8,349 bases of DNA from positions 1 to 8,349 of the forward strand of contig NZ_DASSKM010000007.1 of the NCBI RefSeq assembly GCF_035690525.1. Direction: 5' to 3'. The DNA comes from Salinisphaera sp035690525 (GTDB taxonomy: Bacteria > Pseudomonadota > Gammaproteobacteria > Nevskiales > Salinisphaeraceae). Numbering within the stretch: the stretch's first letter is position 1; each line of letters opens with the position of its first letter. Under the pieces are notes generated by a model, which was not told where the DNA came from, searched no databases, and saw nothing but the letters and a program-made list of their open reading frames with translations. Made by a program: the position numbers and the translations under genes. This document shows positions 1 through 5,340 of the stretch, piece by piece.

Positions 1-44
1 ATCAAGCCGGTCTGCGCCCGGCTGTACACGGTGGCCAGCGCCAC
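1..44 (-). CDS. comM: ComM/YifB family AAA ATPase (Mg-chelatase-like), N-terminal 14 codons only
   Basis: Only the first 14 codons are in the window; the rest lies beyond the left edge. They read GTG then ALATVYSRAQTGL, which closely resembles the start of YifB/ComM proteins as I remember them (a 'SLAIVHSRAQ.G' type N-terminus). The family is a AAA+ ATPase related to magnesium chelatase subunit I and is needed for branch migration during natural transformation. A TGA stop lies in frame two codons upstream (48-50), so GTG at 44-42 is the earliest possible start. The ribosome binding site is poor. The gene follows ubiK on the same strand after 40 bases, an order known around glnK-amtB in Pseudomonas, and this context supports the call. 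The fragment is too short for certainty. Confidence 0.75.
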   Translation of the reverse strand, partial: MALATVYSRAQTGL

Positions 45-84
45 GGATCAGGCGGCCAGGCCGTCGCGATTGGCGGCCAATACT

Positions 85-327
85 TCAGCCCGCGTCGTCA
101 TGCGATTCCAGTTCCGCGACTCGTTTCTCCAGTTCGGTCAGGCGCTTGCGCGCGTGCGTGAGCATCTCGCGCGTGGCTTCAAACTCTTCGCGCGGCACCA
201 GATCCAGCTCGGCGAGCTGGCTGGACAGCACGGCCCGAAAGTTCGCCTTGAGCTCTTCGCGCAGCGGCGCGACCTGGGGCGGCAAGGCATTGGCCAGCCG
301 CGCGGCCATGTCTTCGATGGAACGCAT
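85..327 (-). CDS. ubiK: UbiK (YqiC/BMFP family) ubiquinone biosynthesis accessory factor
   Basis: An 80-residue protein of the UbiK/YqiC (BMFP) family. In Enterobacteria UbiK acts with UbiJ as an accessory factor for aerobic ubiquinone biosynthesis and associates with lipid; the family forms trimeric coiled coils. The N-terminal part (about residues 1-40) is helical and amphipathic. The hallmark LDLVPREEFEA stretch (about 41-51) is followed by a charged heptad-like segment rich in Glu, Arg and Leu up to about residue 74, the expected coiled coil. It is somewhat shorter than E. coli YqiC (about 96 residues) because the acidic/proline tail is missing. The start is ATG at 327. The Shine-Dalgarno is weak (AGAG about 10 bases upstream). 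Transcription diverges from glnK, and comM follows 40 bases downstream on the same strand. Confidence 0.9.
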   Translation of the reverse strand: MRSIEDMAARLANALPPQVAPLREELKANFRAVLSSQLAELDLVPREEFEATREMLTHARKRLTELEKRVAELESHDDAG

Positions 328-440
328 ATCGGATGCTCTGGAAAGACTCTATACAAGCATGCATCGATGCGCCCTCGCGCGCAAAGCGACCATCTCGGTT
401 TTCTTGCCGGGCGGCGGCCGCGGGCCCGGCCGCGCGAAGC
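328..440. promoter_or_regulatory. Divergent ubiK/glnK intergenic region with candidate regulator-binding palindromes
   Basis: This is the upstream half of the 189-base gap between ubiK and glnK. It holds a perfect 10-base palindrome GCATCGATGC (361-370) and, next to it, the inverted repeat TGCGC-N6-GCGCA (368-383). They are centred about 101 and 91 bases upstream of the predicted sigma-54 start site of glnK, near the distance where NtrC usually binds. The NtrC consensus is TGCAC-N7-GTGCA, so the second repeat is one base too short and differs in one position per arm; binding by NtrC is only a guess. On the minus strand a TATAGA hexamer lies at about 348-353 and could be a -10 box for ubiK, but no convincing -35 is present. 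Confidence 0.3.
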
Positions 441-456
441 TGGCACGGTGAGTGCT
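441..456 (+). promoter_or_regulatory. Sigma-54 (RpoN) promoter of glnK
   Basis: The sequence TGGCACGGTGAGTGCT fits the -24/-12 consensus TGGCACG-N4-TTGC with one mismatch in the -12 box (GTGC for TTGC). The invariant GG (442-443) and GC (454-455) are spaced exactly 12 bases apart, first base to first base. Predicted transcription start is near 467, leaving a leader of about 50 bases before the glnK ATG at 517. glnK operons are classic sigma-54/NtrC targets, so motif and context agree. Confidence 0.75.
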
Positions 457-469
457 AGGCGTATTCCGA

Positions 470-489
470 CGATCGCCCGGCGGCGATCG
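470..489 (+). other. Inverted repeat (hairpin) in the glnK 5' leader
   Basis: A perfect 8-base inverted repeat, CGATCGCC (470-477) and GGCGATCG (482-489), is separated by the four bases CGGC. If transcription starts near 467 as predicted, this stem would sit almost at the 5' end of the glnK mRNA, 15 bases before the Shine-Dalgarno CAGGAG (505-510). It could stabilise the message or be an operator; nothing in the sequence decides between these. Confidence 0.4.
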
Positions 490-516
490 CCCATGCATGC
501 GTCACAGGAGCCCGTT

Positions 517-855
517 ATGAAATTGATCACCGCCATCATCAAGCCGTTCAAGCTCGACGAGGTCCGTGAAGCGTTGTCCGAAGTGGGGGTACAGGGCATC
601 ACGGTCGCCGAGGTCAAGGGCTTCGGCCGCCAGAAGGGTCACACCGAGCTGTATCGCGGCGCCGAGTATGTCGTCGACTTTCTGCCCAAGGTCAGGATCG
701 AGGTGGCGATCGAGGAACCGGCTTTGGAAGCCGCCGTGGAGGCCATCTCCAAGGCGGCGCGCACCGGGAAAATCGGCGACGGCAAAATCTTCGTCTTCGA
801 ACTCGGGCAGGCGATCCGTATCCGTACCGGCGAGACCGGTCGGGACGCGCTCTAG
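517..855 (+). CDS. glnK: Nitrogen regulatory protein P-II, GlnK type
   Basis: A full-length 112-residue PII signalling protein, trimeric in this family. It binds ATP/ADP and 2-oxoglutarate and, when de-uridylylated under nitrogen sufficiency, plugs the AmtB channel. Visible features: T-loop around residues 37-55 with Tyr51, the uridylylation site, in YRGAEYVVDFLPK; Gln39 and Lys58 at the 2-oxoglutarate pocket; B-loop RTGKIGDGK (82-90) with Lys90; C-loop RIRTGETGRD (101-110) with Arg101 and Arg103. The N-terminus MKLITAIIKPFKLDEV is GlnK-like. The start is ATG 517, with CAGGAG six bases upstream. The reading frame is open far upstream, but that part overlaps ubiK and has no PII character. A sigma-54 promoter precedes the gene. 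The final TAG overlaps the first two bases of the repeat element at 854-1120. amtB follows on the same strand. Confidence 0.96.
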   Translation: MKLITAIIKPFKLDEVREALSEVGVQGITVAEVKGFGRQKGHTELYRGAEYVVDFLPKVRIEVAIEEPALEAAVEAISKAARTGKIGDGKIFVFELGQAIRIRTGETGRDAL

Positions 856-883
856 GGGCTGTTGCCGCTTCATACGGCCCCGC

Positions 884-984
884 GTTGCAACCCCAAATCG
901 TGTCAGCCAAGACGCAGAGCGCCGGCCGCAGTCATTCTGCGGTCAAGCTCTGCAACGCCGGATGGCGCGATTTGGGGCCGCAAC
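884..984. repeat. Internal hairpin A of the element
   Basis: The arms GTTGCAACCCCAAATCG (884-900) and CGATTTGGGGCCGCAAC (968-984) pair at 15 of 17 positions. Within them a second stem is formed by GCAGAGC (914-920) with GCTCTGC (947-953) and CCGCAG (926-931) with CTGCGG (937-942), closing on the loop TCATT (932-936). The nested arrangement is read directly from the bases. The remaining positions between the two stems pair poorly. Confidence 0.65.
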
Positions 985-996
985 CCGAAGGGCCGG

Positions 997-1084
997 GGCC
1001 ATTTTGCCGCAACCCTGCGTTGCACCTCGCTACGGTAACCCGTTACCGCACGCTCGCTGCGCCTTGTATTGCGACAAAATGGCC
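997..1084. repeat. Internal hairpin B of the element, centred on CGGTAACCCGTTACCG
   Basis: The arms GGCCATTTTGCCGCAA (997-1012) and TTGCGACAAAATGGCC (1069-1084) match at 15 of 16 positions. At the centre is the near-palindrome CGGTAAC-CC-GTTACCG (1033-1048). The intervening 20 bases on each side pair weakly. The central palindrome lies about 114 bases upstream of the predicted amtB start site, within the range where sigma-54 enhancer proteins bind, though it does not resemble the NtrC consensus. Confidence 0.65.
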
Positions 1085-1128
1085 GCCGGCGCGGCGTCGT
1101 ATGAAACGGCAACAGCCCCTGGAACACC

Positions 1129-1144
1129 TGGCACAAACCGTGCT
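1129..1144 (+). promoter_or_regulatory. Second sigma-54 (RpoN) promoter, for amtB
   Basis: TGGCACAAACCGTGCT has the invariant GG (1130-1131) and GC (1142-1143) 12 bases apart, as sigma-54 requires. It is TGGCAC-N5-GTGCT, the same pattern as the promoter before glnK, including the GTGCT -12 box. The predicted start is near 1155, giving a leader of about 48 bases to the amtB ATG. It begins 8 bases after the right end of the repeat element. It would let amtB and the downstream PII gene be expressed under nitrogen limitation even if the hairpins block read-through from glnK. Confidence 0.7.
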
Positions 1145-1202
1145 TGACCCGGACCGGTGCAACGGTCGCCGCCCGTGCGCGGATATCAAAAAAGGTAGCC
1201 TC

Positions 1203-2510
1203 ATGTCGAAACATCTCCTATGGAAACCCGCCGGCTTCGGCCTGGCCGCGCTGTCGGCGCCGGGACTGGCGCTGGCCCGGGACAACGCGCCCGCGCTCAG
1301 CGCCGGCGATACCGCTTGGATGCTCACCGCGACCGCGCTGGTGCTGTTCATGACCATCCCGGGGCTGGCGCTGTTCTACGGCGGCATGGTGCGGGCCAAG
1401 AACCTGCTGTCGGTGCTCATGCAGTGCTTCGCGATCTGCTGTCTGGTGACGCTGATCTGGGCGCTGTGGGGCTACAGCGTGGCCTTCGGCGGCGACGGCA
1501 TGATCTGGGGCGGTCTGTCCAAGGCGTTCATGGCGGGCGTGGACGCGGACAGCCTGTCGGGCACGATTCCGGAAACCGTGTTCGCCACCTTCCAGCTCAC
1601 GTTCGCCATCATCGCCCCGGCCTTGATCGTCGGCGCCTTCGTCGAGCGCATGAAGTTCTCGGCGATGCTGTGGTTCATCGGCTTGTGGGTGACGCTGGTC
1701 TACACCCCGATCGCGCACTGGGTCTGGGGCGGCGGCTTTCTCGGCGGCCTGGGGGTGCAGGATTTCGCCGGCGGCACCGTGGTGCACATCAATGCCGGCA
1801 TGGCCGGCCTGGTCGCGGCCCTGGTGCTGGGCCGGCGCAACGGCTATCCCAGAACCATGATGCGCCCGCACAACCTTGGCTACACGCTGATGGGGGCCTC
1901 GATGCTGTGGGTCGGCTGGTTCGGCTTCAACGCGGGCAGCGAACTGGCCGCCGACGGCACCGCCGGCATGGCGATGTTCGTGACTCAACTCGCGACCGCG
2001 GCCGCGGCGCTCACCTGGATGTTTCTCGAGTGGGGCGGCCCCGGCAAGCCGAGCGTGCTCGGCATTTGCTCGGGCGCGGTCGCCGGTCTGGTCGCGATCA
2101 CGCCGGCGTCGGGCTTCGTCGGCCCGATGGGCTCGATCGCGATCGGCGTCGGCGGCGGCTTCTTCGCCTTCTACGCGGTCACGCTGATCAAGACGCGGCT
2201 GGGTTATGACGATTCGCTGGACGCCTTCGGCGTGCACGGCGTCGCCGGTATCGTCGGCGCCCTGCTGACCGGCGTGTTTTCGGCCAAGAGCCTGGGCGGT
2301 GTGGGCGTCTCCGACAACGCCGGCGGCAGTATCCTCGTCCAGATCGGTATCCAGGCCGCCGGCGTTGCGGTGACCGTTGTCTACTGCGCCGTCGTCACCT
2401 TCATCATCCTCATGGCACTCAAGGCGATCATCGGCCTGCGGGTGGACGCGGAGTCCGAGCAGGCGGGTCTGGATCTGGCGCTGCACGACGAGCAAGCCTA
2501 CGACCTGTAG
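1203..2510 (+). CDS. amtB: Ammonium transporter AmtB
   Basis: A 435-residue Amt/Rh family inner-membrane channel that conducts ammonium into the cell as a trimer and is blocked by GlnK. The N-terminus (about 1-26, ending GLALA) looks like a cleavable signal peptide, as in E. coli AmtB, and is followed by the 11 expected hydrophobic segments. Recognisable sites: FQLTFAII (about 130-137) with the phenylalanine gate; DFAGGTVVHINAG with Asp187 and His195; GWFGFNAGSELA (about 238-249); and DAFGVHGVAGIVGALLTG with His345. His195 and His345 are the twin histidines of the pore. The cytoplasmic tail (about 411-435, GLRVDAESEQAGLDL...YDL) is the conserved PII-contacting C-terminus. ATG 1203 is chosen because AAAGG (1191-1195) lies seven bases upstream and the signal peptide begins there; the open frame upstream runs through the repeat element. 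Sigma-54 promoter at 1129-1144. Confidence 0.96.
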   Translation: MSKHLLWKPAGFGLAALSAPGLALARDNAPALSAGDTAWMLTATALVLFMTIPGLALFYGGMVRAKNLLSVLMQCFAICCLVTLIWALWGYSVAFGGDGMIWGGLSKAFMAGVDADSLSGTIPETVFATFQLTFAIIAPALIVGAFVERMKFSAMLWFIGLWVTLVYTPIAHWVWGGGFLGGLGVQDFAGGTVVHINAGMAGLVAALVLGRRNGYPRTMMRPHNLGYTLMGASMLWVGWFGFNAGSELAADGTAGMAMFVTQLATAAAALTWMFLEWGGPGKPSVLGICSGAVAGLVAITPASGFVGPMGSIAIGVGGGFFAFYAVTLIKTRLGYDDSLDAFGVHGVAGIVGALLTGVFSAKSLGGVGVSDNAGGSILVQIGIQAAGVAVTVVYCAVVTFIILMALKAIIGLRVDAESEQAGLDLALHDEQAYDL

Positions 2511-2528
2511 ATCGATGCGCCCATCGAT
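2511..2528 (+). repeat. Perfect inverted repeat directly after the amtB stop codon
   Basis: ATCGATG (2511-2517) and CATCGAT (2522-2528) flank CGCC and begin at the base after the TAG of amtB. The stem is only seven base pairs and has no T-run after it, so it is not a convincing terminator. It may be an mRNA-stabilising stem between amtB and the second PII gene, or chance. The rest of the 108-base gap to 2619 shows no sigma-54 site and no clear -35/-10 pair, so the downstream gene is probably co-transcribed with amtB. Confidence 0.35.
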
Positions 2529-2618
2529 ACACACTGGCGGCGCGCGGATCGCCGCGGCTATGCGCTACAGAGCGCCGGCATGTAGACTCGCCGGCACAGC
2601 GCCAGAGGAGTACACGAG

Positions 2619-2957
2619 ATGAAAATGGTCACCGCGGTCATCAAGCCGTTTCGCATGGACGACGTTCGCGAGGCTCTCGCCGAGGTCGGCGTGCACGGCA
2701 CGACGATGAGCGAAGTCCGTGGTTTCGGCCGGCAGAAAGGCCACACCGAGCTCTATCGCGGCGCCGAATACGCAGTCGATTTCCTGCCCAAGGTCAAGCT
2801 CGAGGTCGCGGTCGACGAAGACCGGCTCGACGCGGTGGTGGACGCCATCATCGGCGCGGCCAAGACCGGCCAAATCGGCGACGGCAAGATCTTCGTGCAC
2901 GATCTCGAACAGGTGGTGCGCATCCGCACCGGCGAAACCGACCGCGACGCGCTTTAG
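2619..2957 (+). CDS. Second nitrogen regulatory protein P-II, GlnK type
   Basis: A second complete 112-residue PII protein, about 71% identical to the glnK product upstream (80 of 112 positions by eye). The T-loop with Tyr51 (YRGAEYAVDFLPK), Gln39, Lys58, Lys90, Arg101 and Arg103 are all present, so nucleotide and 2-oxoglutarate binding and uridylylation look intact. Differences include Lys34 to Arg, Ile28 to Thr, Val30 to Met at the base of the T-loop, and Lys85 to Gln in the B-loop (KTGQIGDGK). The start is ATG 2619, with AGAGGAG (2604-2610) eight bases upstream, a better ribosome site than that of glnK. It lies 108 bases after amtB with no obvious promoter of its own. It is probably a paralogue with altered effector sensitivity or partner choice. 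The symbol is left empty because GlnK2, GlnB or another name cannot be decided here. Confidence 0.95.
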   Translation: MKMVTAVIKPFRMDDVREALAEVGVHGTTMSEVRGFGRQKGHTELYRGAEYAVDFLPKVKLEVAVDEDRLDAVVDAIIGAAKTGQIGDGKIFVHDLEQVVRIRTGETDRDAL

Positions 2958-2986
2958 GGCTCGAAGGGCGAACGTCGCGGTCCGCC

Positions 2987-4168
2987 TCAGGCCTGCGGGC
3001 TGAGCAGCCGGCCCACGAGTTCACGCAGCCGTTGCCAGACGCCGCGTTGCGACCAGGCATCGGCATCGACGCGTTCGGCGCGCGTCAGGTCATGATCGTA
3101 GTCCGCCGACAGCCCGGCCACCAGCGCGTTATCGATCACCACCACCGCAATTTCATCGTCCTTGCCCATGGAGCGATGATTGAAGTTGGCCGAGCCGACC
3201 ATGACCAGCGACTCGTCCAGCAGCACCATTTTGGTATGCAGCATGGTCGGCTGGAACCGATACAGGCGCACGCCGGCTTCCAACAGCGTCGCGAAGGTAT
3301 CCTCGCCGGCCATGCGCGCGATTTTGGAATCGGTATGCGGGCCCGGCATGAGCACTTCCACCACCACGCCGCGCTTGGCGGCCGCGCGCATTAGCGAGAT
3401 GGTATCGGCGTCGGGCACGAAATAGCCGGTCGCGATGCGGATGCGGTGCTGGGCGACGGTCAGCGCCAGCCGGAACAGGGTGGCGATGTCGCTGTAGTTC
3501 ACGGCCGCCGAGGTCCGGATGACCTGCACCGCCGCGTCGCCGGTCGCGGGTTGCGGCGCATACGAACGGCGCTGTTCGAAACCGGGTTGGCCGGCCTCGA
3601 TCCAGTTCGAAAGAAAGGCGCCGCGTAATCCGTCGATGACCGGCCCGGTCATGCGGAAGTGGGTCTCGCGCCATTCGTTCGGACCGCGGGCGTCGCCCTC
3701 CCATTCCGCGGCGATGCCGACCCCGCCGGTGAAGCCGACGCGATCGTCGACGATCAGAATCTTGCGGTGGGTGCGGTTGTCGATTTGCCAGATGCGCCAG
3801 CGCGCCTTGGGGCGAAACCAGGCGATCTGCGCGCCGGCCTCGGCCAACTGATCGAGCACCGAGGCCGGCATACTGTGCGCGCCGAACGCATCCAGCAGAA
3901 CGCGCACCGCCACCCCGGCCCGCGCGCGCTCGGCCAGCGCCGCGCCGAATTGCTCGGCGACCCCGCCCTGCCAGTAAATGAAGGTAAGGAAATCGATCGA
4001 TTCCTCGGCCGCTTCGATCGCCTCGATCATGGCCGGGAAGATCCGGCAGCCGTTAACCAACGGCTCGATCCGGTTGCCCCCGGTAAAAGGCAAGCCGAGC
4101 GCGGCCTCGAAACAGCGACGATAATCCGTCACCGATTGCGGCGCCGGCGCCGTCTGTCGATTACTCAT
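2987..4168 (-). CDS. Cardiolipin synthase, ClsB-like (phospholipase D family)
   Basis: A 393-residue phospholipase D superfamily protein with two HKD motifs: HRKILIVDD (His134, Lys136, Asp141), followed by FTGG, and HTKMVLLDE (His311, Lys313, Asp318), followed by GSANFNHRS. In this family the two motifs form one active site that transfers a phosphatidyl group to make cardiolipin. Upstream of the first motif is the typical EPLVNG..IFPAMIEAIEAAEESIDFLTFIYW segment. No N-terminal membrane spans are visible, so it resembles ClsB rather than ClsA. The start is uncertain: ATG 4168 is given because the family homology begins just after it; ATG 4204 and TTG 4234 are in-frame alternatives, and none has a good ribosome site. 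It is the last gene of a minus-strand series, 86 bases after the hydrolase gene, and converges with the second PII gene (29 bases between ends, no clear terminator). Confidence 0.88.
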   Translation of the reverse strand: MSNRQTAPAPQSVTDYRRCFEAALGLPFTGGNRIEPLVNGCRIFPAMIEAIEAAEESIDFLTFIYWQGGVAEQFGAALAERARAGVAVRVLLDAFGAHSMPASVLDQLAEAGAQIAWFRPKARWRIWQIDNRTHRKILIVDDRVGFTGGVGIAAEWEGDARGPNEWRETHFRMTGPVIDGLRGAFLSNWIEAGQPGFEQRRSYAPQPATGDAAVQVIRTSAAVNYSDIATLFRLALTVAQHRIRIATGYFVPDADTISLMRAAAKRGVVVEVLMPGPHTDSKIARMAGEDTFATLLEAGVRLYRFQPTMLHTKMVLLDESLVMVGSANFNHRSMGKDDEIAVVVIDNALVAGLSADYDHDLTRAERVDADAWSQRGVWQRLRELVGRLLSPQA

Positions 4169-4254
4169 CAAAAGATCGGGTGGTTGTAATTCGCGCCCAA
4201 GCATACGGCATGCGTCCAGCCTGCCCGGGCACAACCAGGCCGCGACGCGCCGGC

Positions 4255-5268
4255 CTATCCGGTCTCGCCAACGGCACTGTCCTCGGCGGCGGGTTCGAAA
4301 CCCGGCAGGCGCCCACGAAAATAGCTCGGAATACGTTCTTCCAGCCAGTAGACCGGCGCACCGAAACGCCCGGCCGACACGAACCCGACGTGGCCGCCGT
4401 TCTCCGACAGTTCGAACCGGATCGCATCGGACAGCTCGTCCGCGCGCGGCACCACATCGGGCGACATGAACGGATCGTCCCGGGCGTGCAGGATCAGCGT
4501 GGGCGTGCGGATACCTTTGAGAAACGAACGGCTGCTCGCCCGCGCGTAATAGTCGTAGGCGTCGGCGAAGCCGTTGAGCGGCGCGGTGACCGCGTTGTCG
4601 AAGCTCGGAAAATCACGCAGACGATGCAGATCAGGTAATGGCTCGATGATGCCGTCGCGGATCTTGGCCTCGACGATCTCGCGCATGCCGTTGATCAAGT
4701 GCGCCTGATAGATACGCGACAAACCCCGCTGCACCGCATAGGCACAGGTCTTGAGATCGTAGGGCACGGACGTCGCGGCCGCGCAGGTCAACAGCGACTC
4801 GCTGCCCTGCTCGCCCAGATACTTGAGCAGCACGTTACCGCCCAGCGAATAGCCGGCCGCGGCCAGCGGCGCCTGCGGGTAGCGTTCGCGCAGGCGCGCC
4901 AGCACAATGCCGAGATCGCCGGTTTCGCCCGAATGATAGGAACGCGAGAGCCGGTTGGGCTTCGATGCGCCGCGAAAATGCATGAGCACGCCGCGCCCGC
5001 CATGGGCGGCGACTTCACGCAACAAGCCGCGCGCATACTTGGATTCGAGCGAACCGTTGAGACCGTGCAGCACCACCACCAGCGGCGCATCCTCGGCCAG
5101 CCCGGCCGCCGGCAGCCACGACAGATCGATGTAATCGCCGTCGTCGAGTTCCAGCCGCTCGGCCTCGACCGCGAGCGGCGGCAGGCTGCGCATCAGCGAT
5201 GCGAACAGAGTCTGGGCGTGCGGGTTACGCAGCCAAAACGCGGGTTTGAACTCGCTGGTTGTCAGCAT
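4255..5268 (-). CDS. YheT-family alpha/beta hydrolase
   Basis: A 337-residue alpha/beta hydrolase of the YheT (UPF0017) family. Seen in order: FWLRNPHAQTL (about 11-21), the family N-terminal signature; the oxyanion-region HGLNGS (68-73); GYSLGGN (139-145) with nucleophile Ser141; ARDDPF (262-267) with the acid Asp264 or Asp265; and GGHVGF (291-296) with His293. Members are soluble hydrolases or esterases, and substrates are mostly unknown. ATG 5268 is used; a TTG two codons upstream (5274) is possible. The ribosome site is weak in either case. The gene sits 72 bases after mtgA on the same strand; that gap contains an AT-rich patch with a TAGAAT hexamer but no -35 partner, so I cannot say whether it has its own promoter. 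Confidence 0.92.
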   Translation of the reverse strand: MLTTSEFKPAFWLRNPHAQTLFASLMRSLPPLAVEAERLELDDGDYIDLSWLPAAGLAEDAPLVVVLHGLNGSLESKYARGLLREVAAHGGRGVLMHFRGASKPNRLSRSYHSGETGDLGIVLARLRERYPQAPLAAAGYSLGGNVLLKYLGEQGSESLLTCAAATSVPYDLKTCAYAVQRGLSRIYQAHLINGMREIVEAKIRDGIIEPLPDLHRLRDFPSFDNAVTAPLNGFADAYDYYARASSRSFLKGIRTPTLILHARDDPFMSPDVVPRADELSDAIRFELSENGGHVGFVSAGRFGAPVYWLEERIPSYFRGRLPGFEPAAEDSAVGETG

Positions 5269-5340
5269 GACCAAAATGACGATTGAAACGAAAACGCGGC
5301 CAGCCGTGCCACCGCCGCAATTGACTCATGTATTCTACAC

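Larger units (their letters stand above)
854..1120. repeat. MITE-like or REP-like structured element between glnK and amtB
   Basis: A 267-base non-coding element bounded by 31-base inverted repeats (854-884 and 1090-1120), which match at 28 of 31 positions and begin AGGGGCTGTTGCCG at each outer end. Inside lie two separate large imperfect hairpins (884-984 and 997-1084), so a single strand could fold into a long stem with two arms. Short direct repeats link the arms: CCGCAACCC at 979-987 and 1008-1016, and GCGTTGCA at 882-889 and 1018-1025. No plausible gene lies in it. The ends are loosely like IS6-type termini (GGCTCTGTTGC), but I see no target-site duplication and no transposase. It may be a non-autonomous mobile repeat, or a transcribed structure affecting read-through or mRNA decay between the two genes. 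Confidence 0.7.

Noticed and set aside
368..383. NtrC binding site TGCGC-N6-GCGCA
   Set aside because: Spacing is one base shorter than the TGCAC-N7-GTGCA consensus and one base differs in each arm; kept only as a weak candidate.
31..516. N-terminal extension of glnK in the same open frame
   Set aside because: It runs antisense through ubiK, lacks PII character, and a good ribosome site and standard PII N-terminus lie at ATG 517.
854..1120. Integron attC site or complete insertion sequence
   Set aside because: No RYYYAAC/GTTRRRY core pair at the ends, no integrase or transposase, and no target-site duplication seen beside the inverted repeats.
885..1202. N-terminal extension of amtB through the repeat element
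   Set aside because: The extra 106 codons cover hairpins and the sigma-54 promoter; the signal peptide and ribosome site mark ATG 1203.
1218..2534. A 438-codon open frame on the minus strand opposite amtB
   Set aside because: Its product is rich in Arg, His, Asp, Gly and Gln with no recognisable domain, typical of the antisense frame of a GC-rich membrane protein gene. amtB on the plus strand is certain.
2530..2618. Sigma-54 promoter for the second PII gene
   Set aside because: GG and GC pairs occur, but none with 12-base spacing; the nearest (around the GGCATGTAG stretch) is off by one base.
2958..3004. Bidirectional terminator between the second PII gene and the cardiolipin synthase gene
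   Set aside because: Only a short imperfect stem lying mostly inside the synthase gene, with no T-run in either direction.
5290..5320. Sigma-54 promoter TGGCACG before the YheT hydrolase gene
   Set aside because: The -24 box looks perfect on the minus strand, but the GC of the -12 box is one base too far and TTGC is absent.
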